DNA from: WHSW01 sp036794585
GTDB taxonomy: Bacteria; Actinomycetota; Thermoleophilia; Solirubrobacterales; 70-9
Length of the DNA: 51,318 nt
Direction: 5' to 3'
Assembly: GCA_036794585.1 (NCBI GenBank)
Contig: DAIRGH010000008.1
Location: forward strand, 1 to 51,318
A program made the position numbers and the translations under genes. Below are positions 15,321 through 25,263 of this stretch, one piece after another (within the stretch, counting starts at the first letter, position 1; every line of letters begins with the position of its first letter). The notes beneath the pieces are model-generated. The model was not told the DNA's origin. It ran no database searches and saw nothing but the letters and a program-made list of their open reading frames with translations.

Positions 15321-16931
15321 TTGGGCGCATCCATCCCCACCCCGCGCGTAATCCTTCTCGCGCTGCTCACCCTCGCCGTTGCTGCGATCCTCGGAGGATG
15401 TGGGGGAAGCGACTCGGATGGTGGCGCGGATTCCGAGGACTACTTCACTGGGGGTAGCAGCGCTGAGGGCGAGCCGGTACAGGGCGGGACACTCATCTTC
15501 GCCCGCACTCAGGAGCCGCTGACTTTCGATCCCGTCGCGTCGGGTGAGAACGGATCGATCTGGCACAACATTCAGCTCTACGACCAGCTCGTCGAGCAGT
15601 TGCCGGGTGAGTCGGAGGTCCAGCCCGGCGTGGCGGAGTCCTGGCAGATCAGCGAAGACGGGCTTACGTACGACTTCGAGCTCAGGAAGGGGATGCAGTT
15701 TTCGAATGGCGATCCCGTCACGGGGGAAGACGTGAAGTTCTCAATCGATCGCCTCTCTGACGAAAGCGTGAGCGTCTTCCCGTTTGTGGCGCAGAACTTT
15801 AGGCGCACGAGCCTGAGGGATGGCGGCCGAGTCTTTCGAATCGAGCTTCGAAAGCCGACACCAGCGCTCCTAGACAACCTCAGCCTCGTCGTGGCGTCGA
15901 TCGTTCCGAAGGACGTCGTGACTGAGCTTGGTGACGAAAAGTTCGGCCAACAGCCGGTGGGATCGGGGCCATTCAAGGTCGAGCGATTTGAGCCAGGGCA
16001 AGAGGTCGAGCTCGTGCGAAACGAGTTCTATTGGCGCGAGGGTCAGCCTTATCTCGACGGTGTGGTCTTCCGCTACGTGACGGACACGAATGCTCGCGTC
16101 CTGGGGGTTCGCTCAGGAGATATTCATGTCGCCGAGGCGGTGCCGTTTGCCCAGATCGATGCGCTCAGTAACACCGAGGGGATCCAGATGCTCGTCGAAG
16201 AGGGCTATGTGATCAGCAACTTCTCGCTCAATCATGCTCGCGAGCCCCTCGATCAGGTCGAGTTTAGGCAGGCACTGAACCTGGCAACGCCGCGCGAGGA
16301 GATGGCGGAGAGCATCTTCGGCGGCAGGGTGGAGATCGCAAACGGGATCCTGCCCAAGGTCGAATATTGGGATGAGAGCATCGAGCCGACTCCCTACGAC
16401 CCCGAGCGAGCGCGGGAGCTCATCCAATCGTCAGGCAACGATGGAGTCGAGGTCACGCTGGGGATCCCGTCGGGTGAAGCGGACGCCAAGCAGCTGGCTG
16501 CCGTAGTGCAGGAGTCCTGGGGGGAGGTCGGGGTCAACCTCCAGATCAGGACGCTCGAGCTCGCGACGTTGTTCGAGGATTGGTTTGCCGGCAAGCTTGA
16601 CATGGCATACCTCTTGCCGGACACCTCGGATGTTCCAGTGCCGGACGTGTTGGCGTCGATTCTGCAAGATTCGACATCCGCTTTCGATGCAGTCGGGACG
16701 AACTACGAATCCAAGGAAGCCACCGAACTGGTCGAGACGGCGACGACGGCGCTGGATGAGTCGGTCCGAGAGGAGGCCTTTGTCGAGCTTCAGCAGATAA
16801 GCCTCGACGACGCCCAGAAGGTGCTGTTCTTCTATCAGCCGTATCGAACCGCGGTGCGAGACAACGTGAGGAACTTCAACACATTGCCGACGGGATGGTG
16901 GCGTCTCGAGCAGGTATGGCTCGCGAACTGA
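15321..16931 (+). CDS. Peptide-type ABC transporter substrate-binding lipoprotein (SBP family 5)
   Basis: A 536-residue protein. TTG at 15321 is preferred over TTG at 15315 because the GGGAGG ribosome binding site ends 6 nt before it. A lipoprotein signal peptide ends at the lipobox LGGC, then a Gly/Ser/Asp-rich linker. The mature part shows the family-5 features: TLIFARTQEPLTFDPVAS, NIQLYDQLVE, PVTGEDVKFSIDRL, and QPVGSGPFKVERFEPGQEV. The family binds oligopeptides, glycosides, opines or other amide-rich ligands. It is followed by two permeases and two ATPases and is under operator site 2. The ligand cannot be read from sequence. Confidence 0.88.
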   Translation: MGASIPTPRVILLALLTLAVAAILGGCGGSDSDGGADSEDYFTGGSSAEGEPVQGGTLIFARTQEPLTFDPVASGENGSIWHNIQLYDQLVEQLPGESEVQPGVAESWQISEDGLTYDFELRKGMQFSNGDPVTGEDVKFSIDRLSDESVSVFPFVAQNFRRTSLRDGGRVFRIELRKPTPALLDNLSLVVASIVPKDVVTELGDEKFGQQPVGSGPFKVERFEPGQEVELVRNEFYWREGQPYLDGVVFRYVTDTNARVLGVRSGDIHVAEAVPFAQIDALSNTEGIQMLVEEGYVISNFSLNHAREPLDQVEFRQALNLATPREEMAESIFGGRVEIANGILPKVEYWDESIEPTPYDPERARELIQSSGNDGVEVTLGIPSGEADAKQLAAVVQESWGEVGVNLQIRTLELATLFEDWFAGKLDMAYLLPDTSDVPVPDVLASILQDSTSAFDAVGTNYESKEATELVETATTALDESVREEAFVELQQISLDDAQKVLFFYQPYRTAVRDNVRNFNTLPTGWWRLEQVWLAN

Positions 16932-17135
16932 CGCTCGGCCCAGCACCGCGAGCCGACCACCATGGTTTGAACGGAGAGCCTCAGACTGTGCTGGTGGGAA
17001 TCCCACGTAGCAGTGGCTGAGCCGCAGACCTCACCCGCTCTGAAAACGCCAATCAGCCGATAAGCGTGTCTGGCGCACGAGCAGGCATCAATCACGCGGA
17101 GTAGCCGGGAACGTGTGGACGACTAGGCCTTCCTG

Positions 17136-18068
17136 ATGGCTCGTTACGCAGTTCTGAGGGTGCTCCAGGCGATCCCGATCATCTTTGCGGTCTCGGTCGC
17201 GGCCTTCGCCCTGATTCATCTGGTCCCTGGCGACCCAGCCCGTGTTCAACTCGGGGCCGCCGCATCTCCCCAAGCGGTAGCCGAGCTTCAACGTCAGTAT
17301 GGATTGGACGAGCCGCTCGTCGATCAGTACCTGGACTTCTTGGCGGGCGCGGTGCGACTGGACTTCGGGGAGTCGCTGACCCAAAACGTGCCTGTCTCAG
17401 CGGCGATTCGAGACCGGATCGTGCCGACGTTGCTGCTCTTGGGGTTCGGCGCGTTGATCGCCGTGGGACTAGCCGTCCCGCTAGCGCTGATCGCCGCGAT
17501 GCGGCGCGACCGACCCGCTGATCACGCAATCCGGATCGGCGTCATGGTGTTGTTCGCCGTGCCTCCGTTCTGGCTCGGACTGGTGCTGGCCCTGATCTTC
17601 GGGCTGCAGCTTGGACTGCTGCCGACCTCGGGCTATCAATCCGAGTTTCCCGACGTGATTCGCAGCCTGGTGCTTCCGTCGGTCACCCTCGGCTTGATGC
17701 TCGCCCCGATCCTGGTCGGGACCCTGCGCGGAAGCCTGATCGACACGATGGGAGCCGGGTTCATCGAAGCCGCACGCGCGCGTGGCTTGAGCGAACGACG
17801 TGTCGTCGTGCACCACGTCCTCCGAAACTCGCTGACTTCATTTGTGACGGTCCTTGGAGTCGCGATTGGATTCTTCATCAGCGGAGCGGTGGTGGTCGAG
17901 GTCGTGTTTGGCATCCCCGGCCTCGGTTCGCTGCTAGTCGACGCGGTTGGGGCGCGGGACTTCCCGTTGATTCAGGGATTGACGGTTGTGCTGGCGGCCG
18001 CCGTCGTGCTCGTCAACCTGCTGACAGACATCGCGTACGCGATGATCGACCCGCGGGTGAGATTGTGA
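17136..18068 (+). CDS. ABC transporter permease, DppB/OppB type
   Basis: A 310-residue inner membrane protein with about six helices. The N-terminus (ARYAVLRVLQAIPIIFAVSV, then IHLVPGDPA) is typical of DppB, with PGDPAR and QYGLDEPLVDQYLDFL following. The EAA loop that docks on the ATPase reads EAARARGLSERRVVVHHVLR. It follows the binding protein after a 204-nt gap, in which I see nothing, and overlaps the second permease by 4 nt (GTGA). It forms one half of the membrane channel. Confidence 0.9.
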   Translation: MARYAVLRVLQAIPIIFAVSVAAFALIHLVPGDPARVQLGAAASPQAVAELQRQYGLDEPLVDQYLDFLAGAVRLDFGESLTQNVPVSAAIRDRIVPTLLLLGFGALIAVGLAVPLALIAAMRRDRPADHAIRIGVMVLFAVPPFWLGLVLALIFGLQLGLLPTSGYQSEFPDVIRSLVLPSVTLGLMLAPILVGTLRGSLIDTMGAGFIEAARARGLSERRVVVHHVLRNSLTSFVTVLGVAIGFFISGAVVVEVVFGIPGLGSLLVDAVGARDFPLIQGLTVVLAAAVVLVNLLTDIAYAMIDPRVRL

Positions 18069-18946
18069 GCGTGGATTCGGCGGCGACGCTCCCGGGCCCG
18101 GTGGAGCTCGATGCTCGGGCCGTCGTACGAGCCCCCGGTCACGGGAAGCTTTGGGTGGGGATAGCGATAGTCGGACTCGCTGCGCTAGCGGGTGTCGCCG
18201 CAGATGTGTTCAATCTCGGCGAGCCCAATCAGACCTCGTTGACCGACGCACTGGAGGCGCCATCAGTTGCGCATCCCTTCGGGACCGACGACGTGGGCCG
18301 CGACGTGTTTCTTCGCACGCTTTACGCGACGCCACTGGATCTGCGGGTCGGTCTAGTCGCCACGCTGGTTCCGCTCGCCCTCGGGCTAGTACTTGGCGTG
18401 GCCGCCGCGACGTTAGGTCGCCGAGTCGATGCGGTGATCGTCGGGGTGGTCGACTTCCTCTTGGCCTTTCCGTTCATCGTCCTCGTCATGGGCACGGTGG
18501 CAATCCTCGGCGCTGGCCTGACCGGCGTCTACATCGGGCTCATGATCAAGAGCCTGCCGACCTTCATACGCCTGGCACGCGCCGAGATGCTCGTCTTGCG
18601 TGAGCAGCAGTTCATGCTGGCCGCTCAGACGCTGGGATTTTCGCGGTCCCGGATTCTCTTTCGCCATGGGCTCCCACATGTGATCAGACCCGCGGTCGTG
18701 TACGCCCCCGTGGACATGCTGGCGAACATCCTCTACCTGGCAACGCTGTCGTACCTGGGTCTCGGCGTGCAACCGCCGACTCCCGAGTGGGGAGGAATCA
18801 TTGCCGACGGACAGGACTTCTTGCTCAATGCGTGGTGGATCTCGACCTTGCCAGGAATCTTCGTAGTGGTGGTCGGTCTCGGCTTGTTCCTGATCGGCGA
18901 CGGTCTCGCCGAGAAGCTCAATGTGAAGACCGGTGGGAAGCTCTAG
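18065..18946 (+). CDS. ABC transporter permease, DppC/OppC type
   Basis: A 293-residue protein starting at the GTG in the GTGA overlap with the previous gene. The N-terminal helix is followed by HPFGTDDVGRDVFLRTLYAT, the signature of DppC proteins, and the EAA loop reads LAAQTLGFSRSRILFRHGLP. C-terminal helices contain YLGLGVQPPTPEWGGII, also typical. It pairs with the DppB-like protein to form the channel. Its last codons overlap the first ATPase gene by 14 nt. Confidence 0.9.
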   Translation: MSVDSAATLPGPVELDARAVVRAPGHGKLWVGIAIVGLAALAGVAADVFNLGEPNQTSLTDALEAPSVAHPFGTDDVGRDVFLRTLYATPLDLRVGLVATLVPLALGLVLGVAAATLGRRVDAVIVGVVDFLLAFPFIVLVMGTVAILGAGLTGVYIGLMIKSLPTFIRLARAEMLVLREQQFMLAAQTLGFSRSRILFRHGLPHVIRPAVVYAPVDMLANILYLATLSYLGLGVQPPTPEWGGIIADGQDFLLNAWWISTLPGIFVVVVGLGLFLIGDGLAEKLNVKTGGKL

Positions 18947-19931
18947 CTCGCAACAACGAGCTGCACTGGAGGTCGATGCGCTGCGCATCGAGTTTCCTGG
19001 GCCCGAGGGCATCGTGACCGCGGCCCATAACGTGAGCTTCTCGGTCGCACCCTCCTCCACCCTGGGGATCGTTGGCGAGTCTGGGGCGGGAAAGAGCGTC
19101 ACGCTGCGGGCCATCTGTGGTCTCGTCCCCGCCCCCGGTCGGGTGGTCGGTGGTGAGATCAGGATCGGCGACCGATCGTACGCTGCTGCGGGCGACCTCA
19201 CGCGTATCTGCGGGTCGGATGTCTCAATGATTTTTCAGGATCCTGCCAGCAGCCTCGATCCGGTGCTGTCGATCGGGACCCAGCTCAAAGAGGTCCTGAC
19301 GAGCAAGATGGGGATGCAGAAGCGGGACGCCCGCACTCGGGCCGTCGAGCTACTCGAACTGGTTGAGCTACCGTCTCCAGCGAGACGCCTGAACTCGTAT
19401 CCACACGAGTTGAGCGGGGGAATGCGCCAACGGGTGATGATCGCCCTCGCGCTGGCCTGTGAGCCTCGCGTGCTGCTCGCCGATGAGCCGACGACCGCAC
19501 TCGACGTCACGACGCAAGCTCGAATCCTGGAGCTCCTTCGCAATCTTCAGCAAGAAACGAACATGGCGATCGTGTTCGTTACTCACGACCTCGGCGTCGT
19601 AGCGGAGCTGTGCAACGAGGTCGCGGTCATGTACGCCGGATTCATAGTCGAGCGCGCACCGATCGAGCGGCTCGTTGCGCGAGCTCGACATCCCTACTCC
19701 AACGCCCTCCTGGAGGCGGTCCCCCAGGTCTACGTGAAGGACCTTCCGCGCGCGATCCCAGGGGAGACTCCAGACCTCGAGGCGTTGCCGGCTGGATGCC
19801 CGTTTCAACCGCGTTGCGACTATGTACGTCCTTCCTGCGCGCAGCTGAATATGGAACTGGAGACGCTCAAGGGCTCGGCCTGTCCGTTTGTCGACGCCGG
19901 CCTCGCGCGGCCGGGTCAGGCTGACTCATGA
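18933..19931 (+). CDS. ABC transporter ATPase, DppD/OppD type
   Basis: A 332-residue ATPase from the GTG at 18933. Walker A is GESGAGKS, the signature is LSGGMRQRVMIALAL, Walker B is VLLADEPTTALD, and the H-loop is VTHDLG. The C-terminal oligopeptide-transporter extension contains FQPRCDYVRPSC with the cysteines that often bind an iron-sulfur cluster in this family. It overlaps the end of the second permease and the start of the second ATPase, so the five transporter genes are one operon. Confidence 0.9.
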   Translation: MGSSSSQQRAALEVDALRIEFPGPEGIVTAAHNVSFSVAPSSTLGIVGESGAGKSVTLRAICGLVPAPGRVVGGEIRIGDRSYAAAGDLTRICGSDVSMIFQDPASSLDPVLSIGTQLKEVLTSKMGMQKRDARTRAVELLELVELPSPARRLNSYPHELSGGMRQRVMIALALACEPRVLLADEPTTALDVTTQARILELLRNLQQETNMAIVFVTHDLGVVAELCNEVAVMYAGFIVERAPIERLVARARHPYSNALLEAVPQVYVKDLPRAIPGETPDLEALPAGCPFQPRCDYVRPSCAQLNMELETLKGSACPFVDAGLARPGQADS

Positions 19932-20827
19932 AGGCGATTGTCGGCGGGACCCCGCAGCCGCTCCTGCGCGCGGTCGGTCTCACGAAACGCTATGGGGGAA
20001 CCAGAGGGATCGTACGCCGGGTGATGCGCCTCGAGGTCGAACAGACGCTTGCGCTGGACAACGTTTCGCTTCAGGTAAACCGTGGAGAGAGCGTTGGAAT
20101 CGTTGGAGAGTCCGGTAGCGGGAAGACCACCCTCGTCCGCAGCTTAGTTCGACTAATCCCGCTGGACTCGGGACAGGTGATTTTCGACGGATCAGACCTT
20201 TCGAGGCTCGACACGTCTGAGCTCGCGCAAGTGCGCCGCCGCGTGCAATTGATCTATCAGGATCCGTACTCGTCGCTCAACCCGGCACTGTCGATTGGCG
20301 GGGCGATCGCCGAGCCCGCCGTGGTGCACGACTTGGTCTCCAAAGCCGATGCGAGGTCGCGGGCGGTCGAACTGATGGATCAGGTTGGCTTGAGCCCGAG
20401 ACTCTTCGATCGGCGTCCTCGGGAGCTCTCCGGGGGGCAGCGTCAACGCGTGGCGATCGCCAGGGCCCTCGCCACGGGGCCGGATGTGCTGCTCGCGGAC
20501 GAGGCCGTCAGCGCGCTAGACGTCTCGATCCAGGCTCAGATCCTGCGCCTGTTCGATCAGCTACGACGCGAGCTAGGCGTCACGCTCGTAACCGTCTCTC
20601 ACCAGCTTGGCACTGTCGCGCAACTCTGCGATCGAGTCGTAATCATGCACGACGGGCAAGTCGTGGAAGAAGGCAAGACCGAGGTGGTCTTCAGGGCGCC
20701 GGCGCATAGCTACACGGCAGAGCTCCTCGCCGCTCAGCCGGGCAGGTCGCTCTTGAGTGGGACGGCTAAGCCCGCGTCGCGCTCCAACCAGGAGCCTGAC
20801 GCATCCAAAGGCTTCTCCGGTGTCTAA
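19928..20827 (+). CDS. ABC transporter ATPase, DppF/OppF type
   Basis: A 299-residue ATPase starting at the ATG that overlaps the previous stop (ATGA). Walker A is GESGSGKT, the Q-loop region is LIYQDPYSSLNP, the signature is LSGGQRQRVAIARAL, and Walker B is VLLADEAVSALD, with Ala in place of the usual Pro after DE. The C-terminal extension is short, so the cysteine motif typical of the family is missing. It forms the heterodimeric motor with the DppD-like protein. Confidence 0.9.
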   Translation: MKAIVGGTPQPLLRAVGLTKRYGGTRGIVRRVMRLEVEQTLALDNVSLQVNRGESVGIVGESGSGKTTLVRSLVRLIPLDSGQVIFDGSDLSRLDTSELAQVRRRVQLIYQDPYSSLNPALSIGGAIAEPAVVHDLVSKADARSRAVELMDQVGLSPRLFDRRPRELSGGQRQRVAIARALATGPDVLLADEAVSALDVSIQAQILRLFDQLRRELGVTLVTVSHQLGTVAQLCDRVVIMHDGQVVEEGKTEVVFRAPAHSYTAELLAAQPGRSLLSGTAKPASRSNQEPDASKGFSGV

Positions 20828-20876
20828 GCGCCATGCCTCCGTTGCTCGGGATCGCGTCGACTGGCAGGGGGAGGAC

Positions 20877-21803
20877 GTGACTTCGCGCAGCCGGGCATTC
20901 ATTCGTCTCGCTGCCTCTCCAGTGAGCTGGGGCATTGATTTCGCCGACCACCCAGACAATCCGCCATGGTCGCAGGTGCTCGATGAGATCGCCGCTTCCG
21001 GATGCACCTGGACCGAGCTGGGACCAATCGGCTATCTGCCCGAGGCGCCACAAGAGGTGCGTCGAGCCTTGGCCGAACGGTCCCTTCGAGTCGCCGGGTC
21101 TTGGCTGGTGCAACCTCTGAGCGATCCCGAGGCAGGCGTCGGTTTGCTGAAGGAGGCGAATCGAACGTGCGAGGTCATCGCGGCCGCTGGAGGGAGCTTC
21201 CTGATCGTTATCGACTCGGTTCGGGAGGAGCGGAACAGAACCGCGGGGCGAGGTGATGAGGCTCGCCGCCTATCGGACGACGAGTGGCAGGCGTTCGCCG
21301 AGCGGATAGCTCAGATCGTCGATGTCGCGCGAGGCCATTCTCTGCGTCCAGTCTTCCATCCACACACCGCGACTTGTGTGGAGTTCCCAGATGAAATCGA
21401 GCGCCTGCTCGCGGAGTTCTGCGCCGACGAGCTGAATCTGTGCTTGGACACCGGCCATGCCGCCTTCAGCGGGACCGACCCCATCGCGCTCTATGAGCGG
21501 ATCGCACCTCGGGTCAGATATCTGCATCTCAAGGACGTCGATGGTGTGGTGCTCGAGCGAGTGAAGAGCCAGCGGATGGGTTTCTGGGAGGCGATCAAGC
21601 TTGGCGTCTTTTGCCCCCTAGGCCGAGGGGTCGTGGACTTTGGGGCGCTGCGGAACCGCCTGGACAGTGCGAGTTTCGACGGCTGGGCTACCGTGGAGCA
21701 GGATCGCGATCCAGCTGGAGAGGCAACGGCCCTAACCGACCTCCGCACGAGCGTGAAGTTTCTCGATTCGCTCGGGTTTCACCAGGTAGAGGCCCGCCAA
21801 TGA
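20877..21803 (+). CDS. Sugar phosphate isomerase/epimerase family protein, IolE-like (copy 1)
   Basis: A 308-residue TIM-barrel protein. The GTG at 20877 follows GGGGGAGG and is preferred over frames starting inside the ATPase gene. SPVSWGIDF near the N-terminus, TELGPIGYLP, VFHPHTATCVEF, CLDTGHAAFSG, YLHLKDVDG and WATVEQDRDP give the metal-binding His, Asp and Glu pattern of inosose dehydratase and its relatives, which act on keto-inositols. A paralogue lies at 33578-34498 in the other operon. It ends the transporter transcript, followed by the M20 peptidase gene 120 nt on. Confidence 0.75.
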   Translation: MTSRSRAFIRLAASPVSWGIDFADHPDNPPWSQVLDEIAASGCTWTELGPIGYLPEAPQEVRRALAERSLRVAGSWLVQPLSDPEAGVGLLKEANRTCEVIAAAGGSFLIVIDSVREERNRTAGRGDEARRLSDDEWQAFAERIAQIVDVARGHSLRPVFHPHTATCVEFPDEIERLLAEFCADELNLCLDTGHAAFSGTDPIALYERIAPRVRYLHLKDVDGVVLERVKSQRMGFWEAIKLGVFCPLGRGVVDFGALRNRLDSASFDGWATVEQDRDPAGEATALTDLRTSVKFLDSLGFHQVEARQ

Positions 21804-21925
21804 TCGTCGCGTGAAGGTCGTCGCGAACTGCCGAGCGCCGAATCGATGTAGGCACAATGTCGCTCCGCCCCGTCGACGTCGGTCAAGTGATGTCTCTGCG
21901 CGCGCGAGCTCGTAAGGGCTCGGTG

Positions 21926-23125
21926 ATGACCAATGATGCAGGCCTTCGTATGGGGCGTGAAGCGCTGATGTGGCTGAAGGGCAGGCGACGCGACCTGCTC
22001 GATGACCTTCGAGCCCTGGTCGAGCAGGAAACACCGTCGGGAGACCCGGAGCTATTGCGACGCGCGGCGAGTTGGCTCGCGGACTGGCTGGGCGGGCTCG
22101 GCGAGGTCACGGTCGTCGCGAGCCACGAGGGTGGGCCGCATCTCATGGTTGACGTAGGGCAGGTCGAACCGGGCCGGTCAGCGCTCGTCCTGTGCCACTA
22201 CGACACCGTGTGGCCCCGGGGCACGATCGAAAGACGACCATTTTCCGTCGGGGTCGACGCGGCCGAAGGCCCGGGGGTGCTCGACATGAAGGCGAGCATC
22301 GTGCTCGTCCGCCACGCTCTCGAGTTCCTGCTAGCGGAGAACGTGGACGTCCCCGGTGGCGTCCGCGTCTTCGTCAGCTCAGACGAGGAGCTCGGCAATC
22401 CCACCTCCGACGAACTCATCCGTGAACTTGCAGGACAGGCGAAACACGTGCTGGTGATGGAGCCTCCACTTGCGGATGGTCGACTAAAGACTTCTCGCAA
22501 GGGCTACGCGTCGGTCCGCCTCAGGATCGGCGGACGTGCGGCGCACGCTGGCATCTCTCCTGATCACGGAATCAGTGCGTCGGTTGAAGCCGCCCGAGCC
22601 GCTCTGTTCGCCGACCAGCTAAACGCTGGCTCGACGACGGTGAACGTTGGTGTCATTCGATCTGGGCACCGTGCGAACGTGGTGCCCCCAGAAGCGGAAC
22701 TGCTACTCGACGTCCGAGCCGCCAATGAAGCCGACTTAGAGGCGACGCTAGGGGCGCTTCGTGCCTATCGAGCCAAGTCTTCTCAGGCGCGGGTGGAGGT
22801 GGCCATCATGACCAGACGCCCTCCGATGCAGCGCGTTCCGAATATGAATCGGCTCGTCACGAGCGCCCAGCGCGTGGGGGCAGCGCTTGGCATGACGATC
22901 CGTGAGGGGTACACGGGTGGAGTTAGCGAGGGCAATCTCGCCCAAGCAGCTGGTGCGCCGACGATCGATGGGCTCGGTGTGGTCGGGGTAGGGCCGCATC
23001 AGGAAGACGAGCGAATCTGCGTCAGCTCGTTGGTGGAGAGAACTGCACTGCACGCGGGAATGCTGTTGGACCTCTCGAGAGATGATGGGCAGGATGACGA
23101 CGGACCCATGGCCTTGCGTTGGTGA
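21926..23125 (+). CDS. M20 family metallopeptidase (carboxypeptidase G2-like)
   Basis: A 399-residue cytoplasmic enzyme; ATG at 21926 is the likely start, with in-frame starts at 21857 and nearby as alternatives. The di-zinc site is complete: HYD with H91 and D93, bridging D120 in GVLDMKA, the general base in SSDEELG (E154-E155), E179 in VMEP, and a late His in GVGPHQEDERI. The dimerisation domain contains GGRAAHAGISPDHG. The DGLGVVGVGPH tail is typical of glutamate carboxypeptidase-like members, which remove acyl or peptide groups from amino acids. It overlaps the S9 peptidase gene by 4 nt, so both probably trim the imported substrate. Confidence 0.85.
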   Translation: MTNDAGLRMGREALMWLKGRRRDLLDDLRALVEQETPSGDPELLRRAASWLADWLGGLGEVTVVASHEGGPHLMVDVGQVEPGRSALVLCHYDTVWPRGTIERRPFSVGVDAAEGPGVLDMKASIVLVRHALEFLLAENVDVPGGVRVFVSSDEELGNPTSDELIRELAGQAKHVLVMEPPLADGRLKTSRKGYASVRLRIGGRAAHAGISPDHGISASVEAARAALFADQLNAGSTTVNVGVIRSGHRANVVPPEAELLLDVRAANEADLEATLGALRAYRAKSSQARVEVAIMTRRPPMQRVPNMNRLVTSAQRVGAALGMTIREGYTGGVSEGNLAQAAGAPTIDGLGVVGVGPHQEDERICVSSLVERTALHAGMLLDLSRDDGQDDDGPMALRW

Positions 23126-25263
23126 GATCCGACGAGACTCCGCGCCTAAGCCCGATCAGCGAGCTGGTCGGCAACGTCCGGTTCGACGACCCCTGGCGTT
23201 GGCTCGAAGGTGAAGGTGTCGAGACCCAGGCGTGGGAAGCGCGGCGAACGGCCGAGGCGGCCGCTGCCTTGAGCACGTTTGCAACCGACGAGGCCTTGGT
23301 GCGGGTCATCGACGGCCATCTCAGCCACTCGAGACGTGCGTGCCCACGGTGGAGCGGCAGCCAGTGGTTTCGCGTCGATCGCTGCCCGGAGGGACATCCG
23401 AGCCGCCTGTTGCGGCTCTCGGACTGGAGCGCTGACGGCACCGAGGTCATCGAAGCGGGTCAGTTGGAGCGCGAGCCAGCGTCGATCGATTGGTGGCACC
23501 CATCGCCGGATGGGAGTCTCGTCGCCCTGGGCGTGTCTTCGTCGGGCGATGAGCAATGTGCACTACACATCGTGCGGGTGGACGACGGGGAAGTCCTAGG
23601 CCCTCGCCTTGCGCATGCCTCTGGCGGGGGAGCAGTATGGAGTCCGGATAGCGGGAGCCTCTACTGCCTCCTGGGCACAGCTTCCGATGCTCAAAGCATG
23701 CTGAAGGACCTCTATCGCGTTGAGGTCGACGTGGCGCCTCGCATCGTGCCAATGCCACAGCAATATCGTCGTCGTCGAGCGGGGCTCCAGCTCTCGGGCA
23801 GCGGCCGATATCTGGCGGTCATTGAACAGCCGGCGGCGCCGAGGATCGCTTGCGTCTGCGATCTCGAAACGGGACGGTGGTCAGGCGGTCCGCCCATTGA
23901 CGAAGGCGTCATCTGGGCGGGGTTTTTCGCGGGCGACGAGTACTACGCCGTCACGACGGATCGTGCAACTCGAGGGCGCGTCGTGATGTCGAGCATGGCC
24001 GGCTTGGGCGATCCGACCAGCTGGACCGAGGTCGTCGGTGAGGGCGAGGAGGTCCTTCGGGCGATTACGCGTTGTGGCGACGAACTAGTGCTCTGCTACT
24101 ACTCCGGCGGAGCCTCGGCCCTGAAATTGCGGGCGCTAGAGGGAGACGCCGTGTTGCGGGACGTTCCGCTCCCTGGCAGGGGATTGGCGAGCACTGACGG
24201 GCGGTCGCCAGAACAGTACGGGGTTGCGCCACCAGTCAATGCCGATGAAACCGGCCTCTGCTTCGCGTTCGCGGCGCACTCGCGCCCCCCGCAGTTAGCG
24301 CGCTATGACAAGGAACGGGAGGCGCTTCACTGGGCGCCCGCCGCTGGTCCGCAGTTGGACGTTTCGTCCTCATTGGAAGCCTGCGAGTCTGCGGATGGCA
24401 CGACCGTGGGATACGAGCTCGTGGAGTGCGCACGTGCCGGCGCCGGGCCGAGAGCAACGCTCCTCGTCGTATACGGGGGGTGGAATGCGGTGTCGGGCGC
24501 CGCTGGGTATCCGGGCGAACTCGCAGCGTTCATTGAGGCGGGGGGTACATTGGTGTACGCCCACGTCCGGGGCGATGCGACGTTCGGCGCGGATCAGTGG
24601 CGGGCGGGTCGTCGTCGAACCAAACAGCGGACTATCGACGACGTGCTGGCCGTCGCCGAGCACCTGATCTCACGGGAAAGAACGTCTCCCAGCTTGCTCG
24701 GACTTTGGGGCGCGAGCAATGGGGCCCTCGTTGCCGGGGCAGCCATGACTCAACGACCCGATCTGTTCAAAGTCGTGGTCGCGCTGGTACCCCTGTTCGA
24801 TCTCGGCCGATTGACCACGAATCGGTTCGGGGAGCATGTGGCATGGGAATATGGTGATCCGGCGATCCCTGAGGAGGCGCGGTGGCTACGGGCCTACTCC
24901 CCGTATCACAACGTCCGCGCGCGAGCGCGGTACCCGAGGACGCTGATCGTGGCCGGGGAGAACGATTTGCGAACTCCGCGATGGCACGGGAGGAAGATGT
25001 TCGCGGCCCTCCAGCATTCCGCTTCGGTCGACCGTGATGCCAGGGAGGGCGGCGATCCCGACGGCGGATCGGGATCCCCGGCAGTTCTATTTCGGGTTTA
25101 CGGTGGTCGAGGTCATGAAAGCACGACCGACGGAGCGTCCGCGGAGATGGTGGCCGAACGAGTGGGTTTCGTTATGAGTGAGCTTGGGCTTTACGGCCCA
25201 GGCGTGCGCCCGGCAACGCAGTTTGCCGGCGATCCGATCCGGGGAAGGGGTCGCGGTGGCTAA
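23122..25263 (+). CDS. Prolyl oligopeptidase family serine peptidase (S9)
   Basis: A 713-residue protein starting at the GTG overlapping the M20 stop (GTGA). The N-terminus has NVRFDDPWRWLEG, a hallmark of S9A enzymes, followed by a seven-bladed propeller. The C-terminal hydrolase domain contains LWGASNGALVAGAAM (nucleophile S532; the usual GGSNGG is here GASNGA), GENDLRTP (D615) and GGRGHEST (H665). There is no signal peptide. The family cuts short peptides at proline or related bonds, and some members act on other amides. It probably processes what the ABC transporter brings in. Confidence 0.85.
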   Translation: MRSDETPRLSPISELVGNVRFDDPWRWLEGEGVETQAWEARRTAEAAAALSTFATDEALVRVIDGHLSHSRRACPRWSGSQWFRVDRCPEGHPSRLLRLSDWSADGTEVIEAGQLEREPASIDWWHPSPDGSLVALGVSSSGDEQCALHIVRVDDGEVLGPRLAHASGGGAVWSPDSGSLYCLLGTASDAQSMLKDLYRVEVDVAPRIVPMPQQYRRRRAGLQLSGSGRYLAVIEQPAAPRIACVCDLETGRWSGGPPIDEGVIWAGFFAGDEYYAVTTDRATRGRVVMSSMAGLGDPTSWTEVVGEGEEVLRAITRCGDELVLCYYSGGASALKLRALEGDAVLRDVPLPGRGLASTDGRSPEQYGVAPPVNADETGLCFAFAAHSRPPQLARYDKEREALHWAPAAGPQLDVSSSLEACESADGTTVGYELVECARAGAGPRATLLVVYGGWNAVSGAAGYPGELAAFIEAGGTLVYAHVRGDATFGADQWRAGRRRTKQRTIDDVLAVAEHLISRERTSPSLLGLWGASNGALVAGAAMTQRPDLFKVVVALVPLFDLGRLTTNRFGEHVAWEYGDPAIPEEARWLRAYSPYHNVRARARYPRTLIVAGENDLRTPRWHGRKMFAALQHSASVDRDAREGGDPDGGSGSPAVLFRVYGGRGHESTTDGASAEMVAERVGFVMSELGLYGPGVRPATQFAGDPIRGRGRGG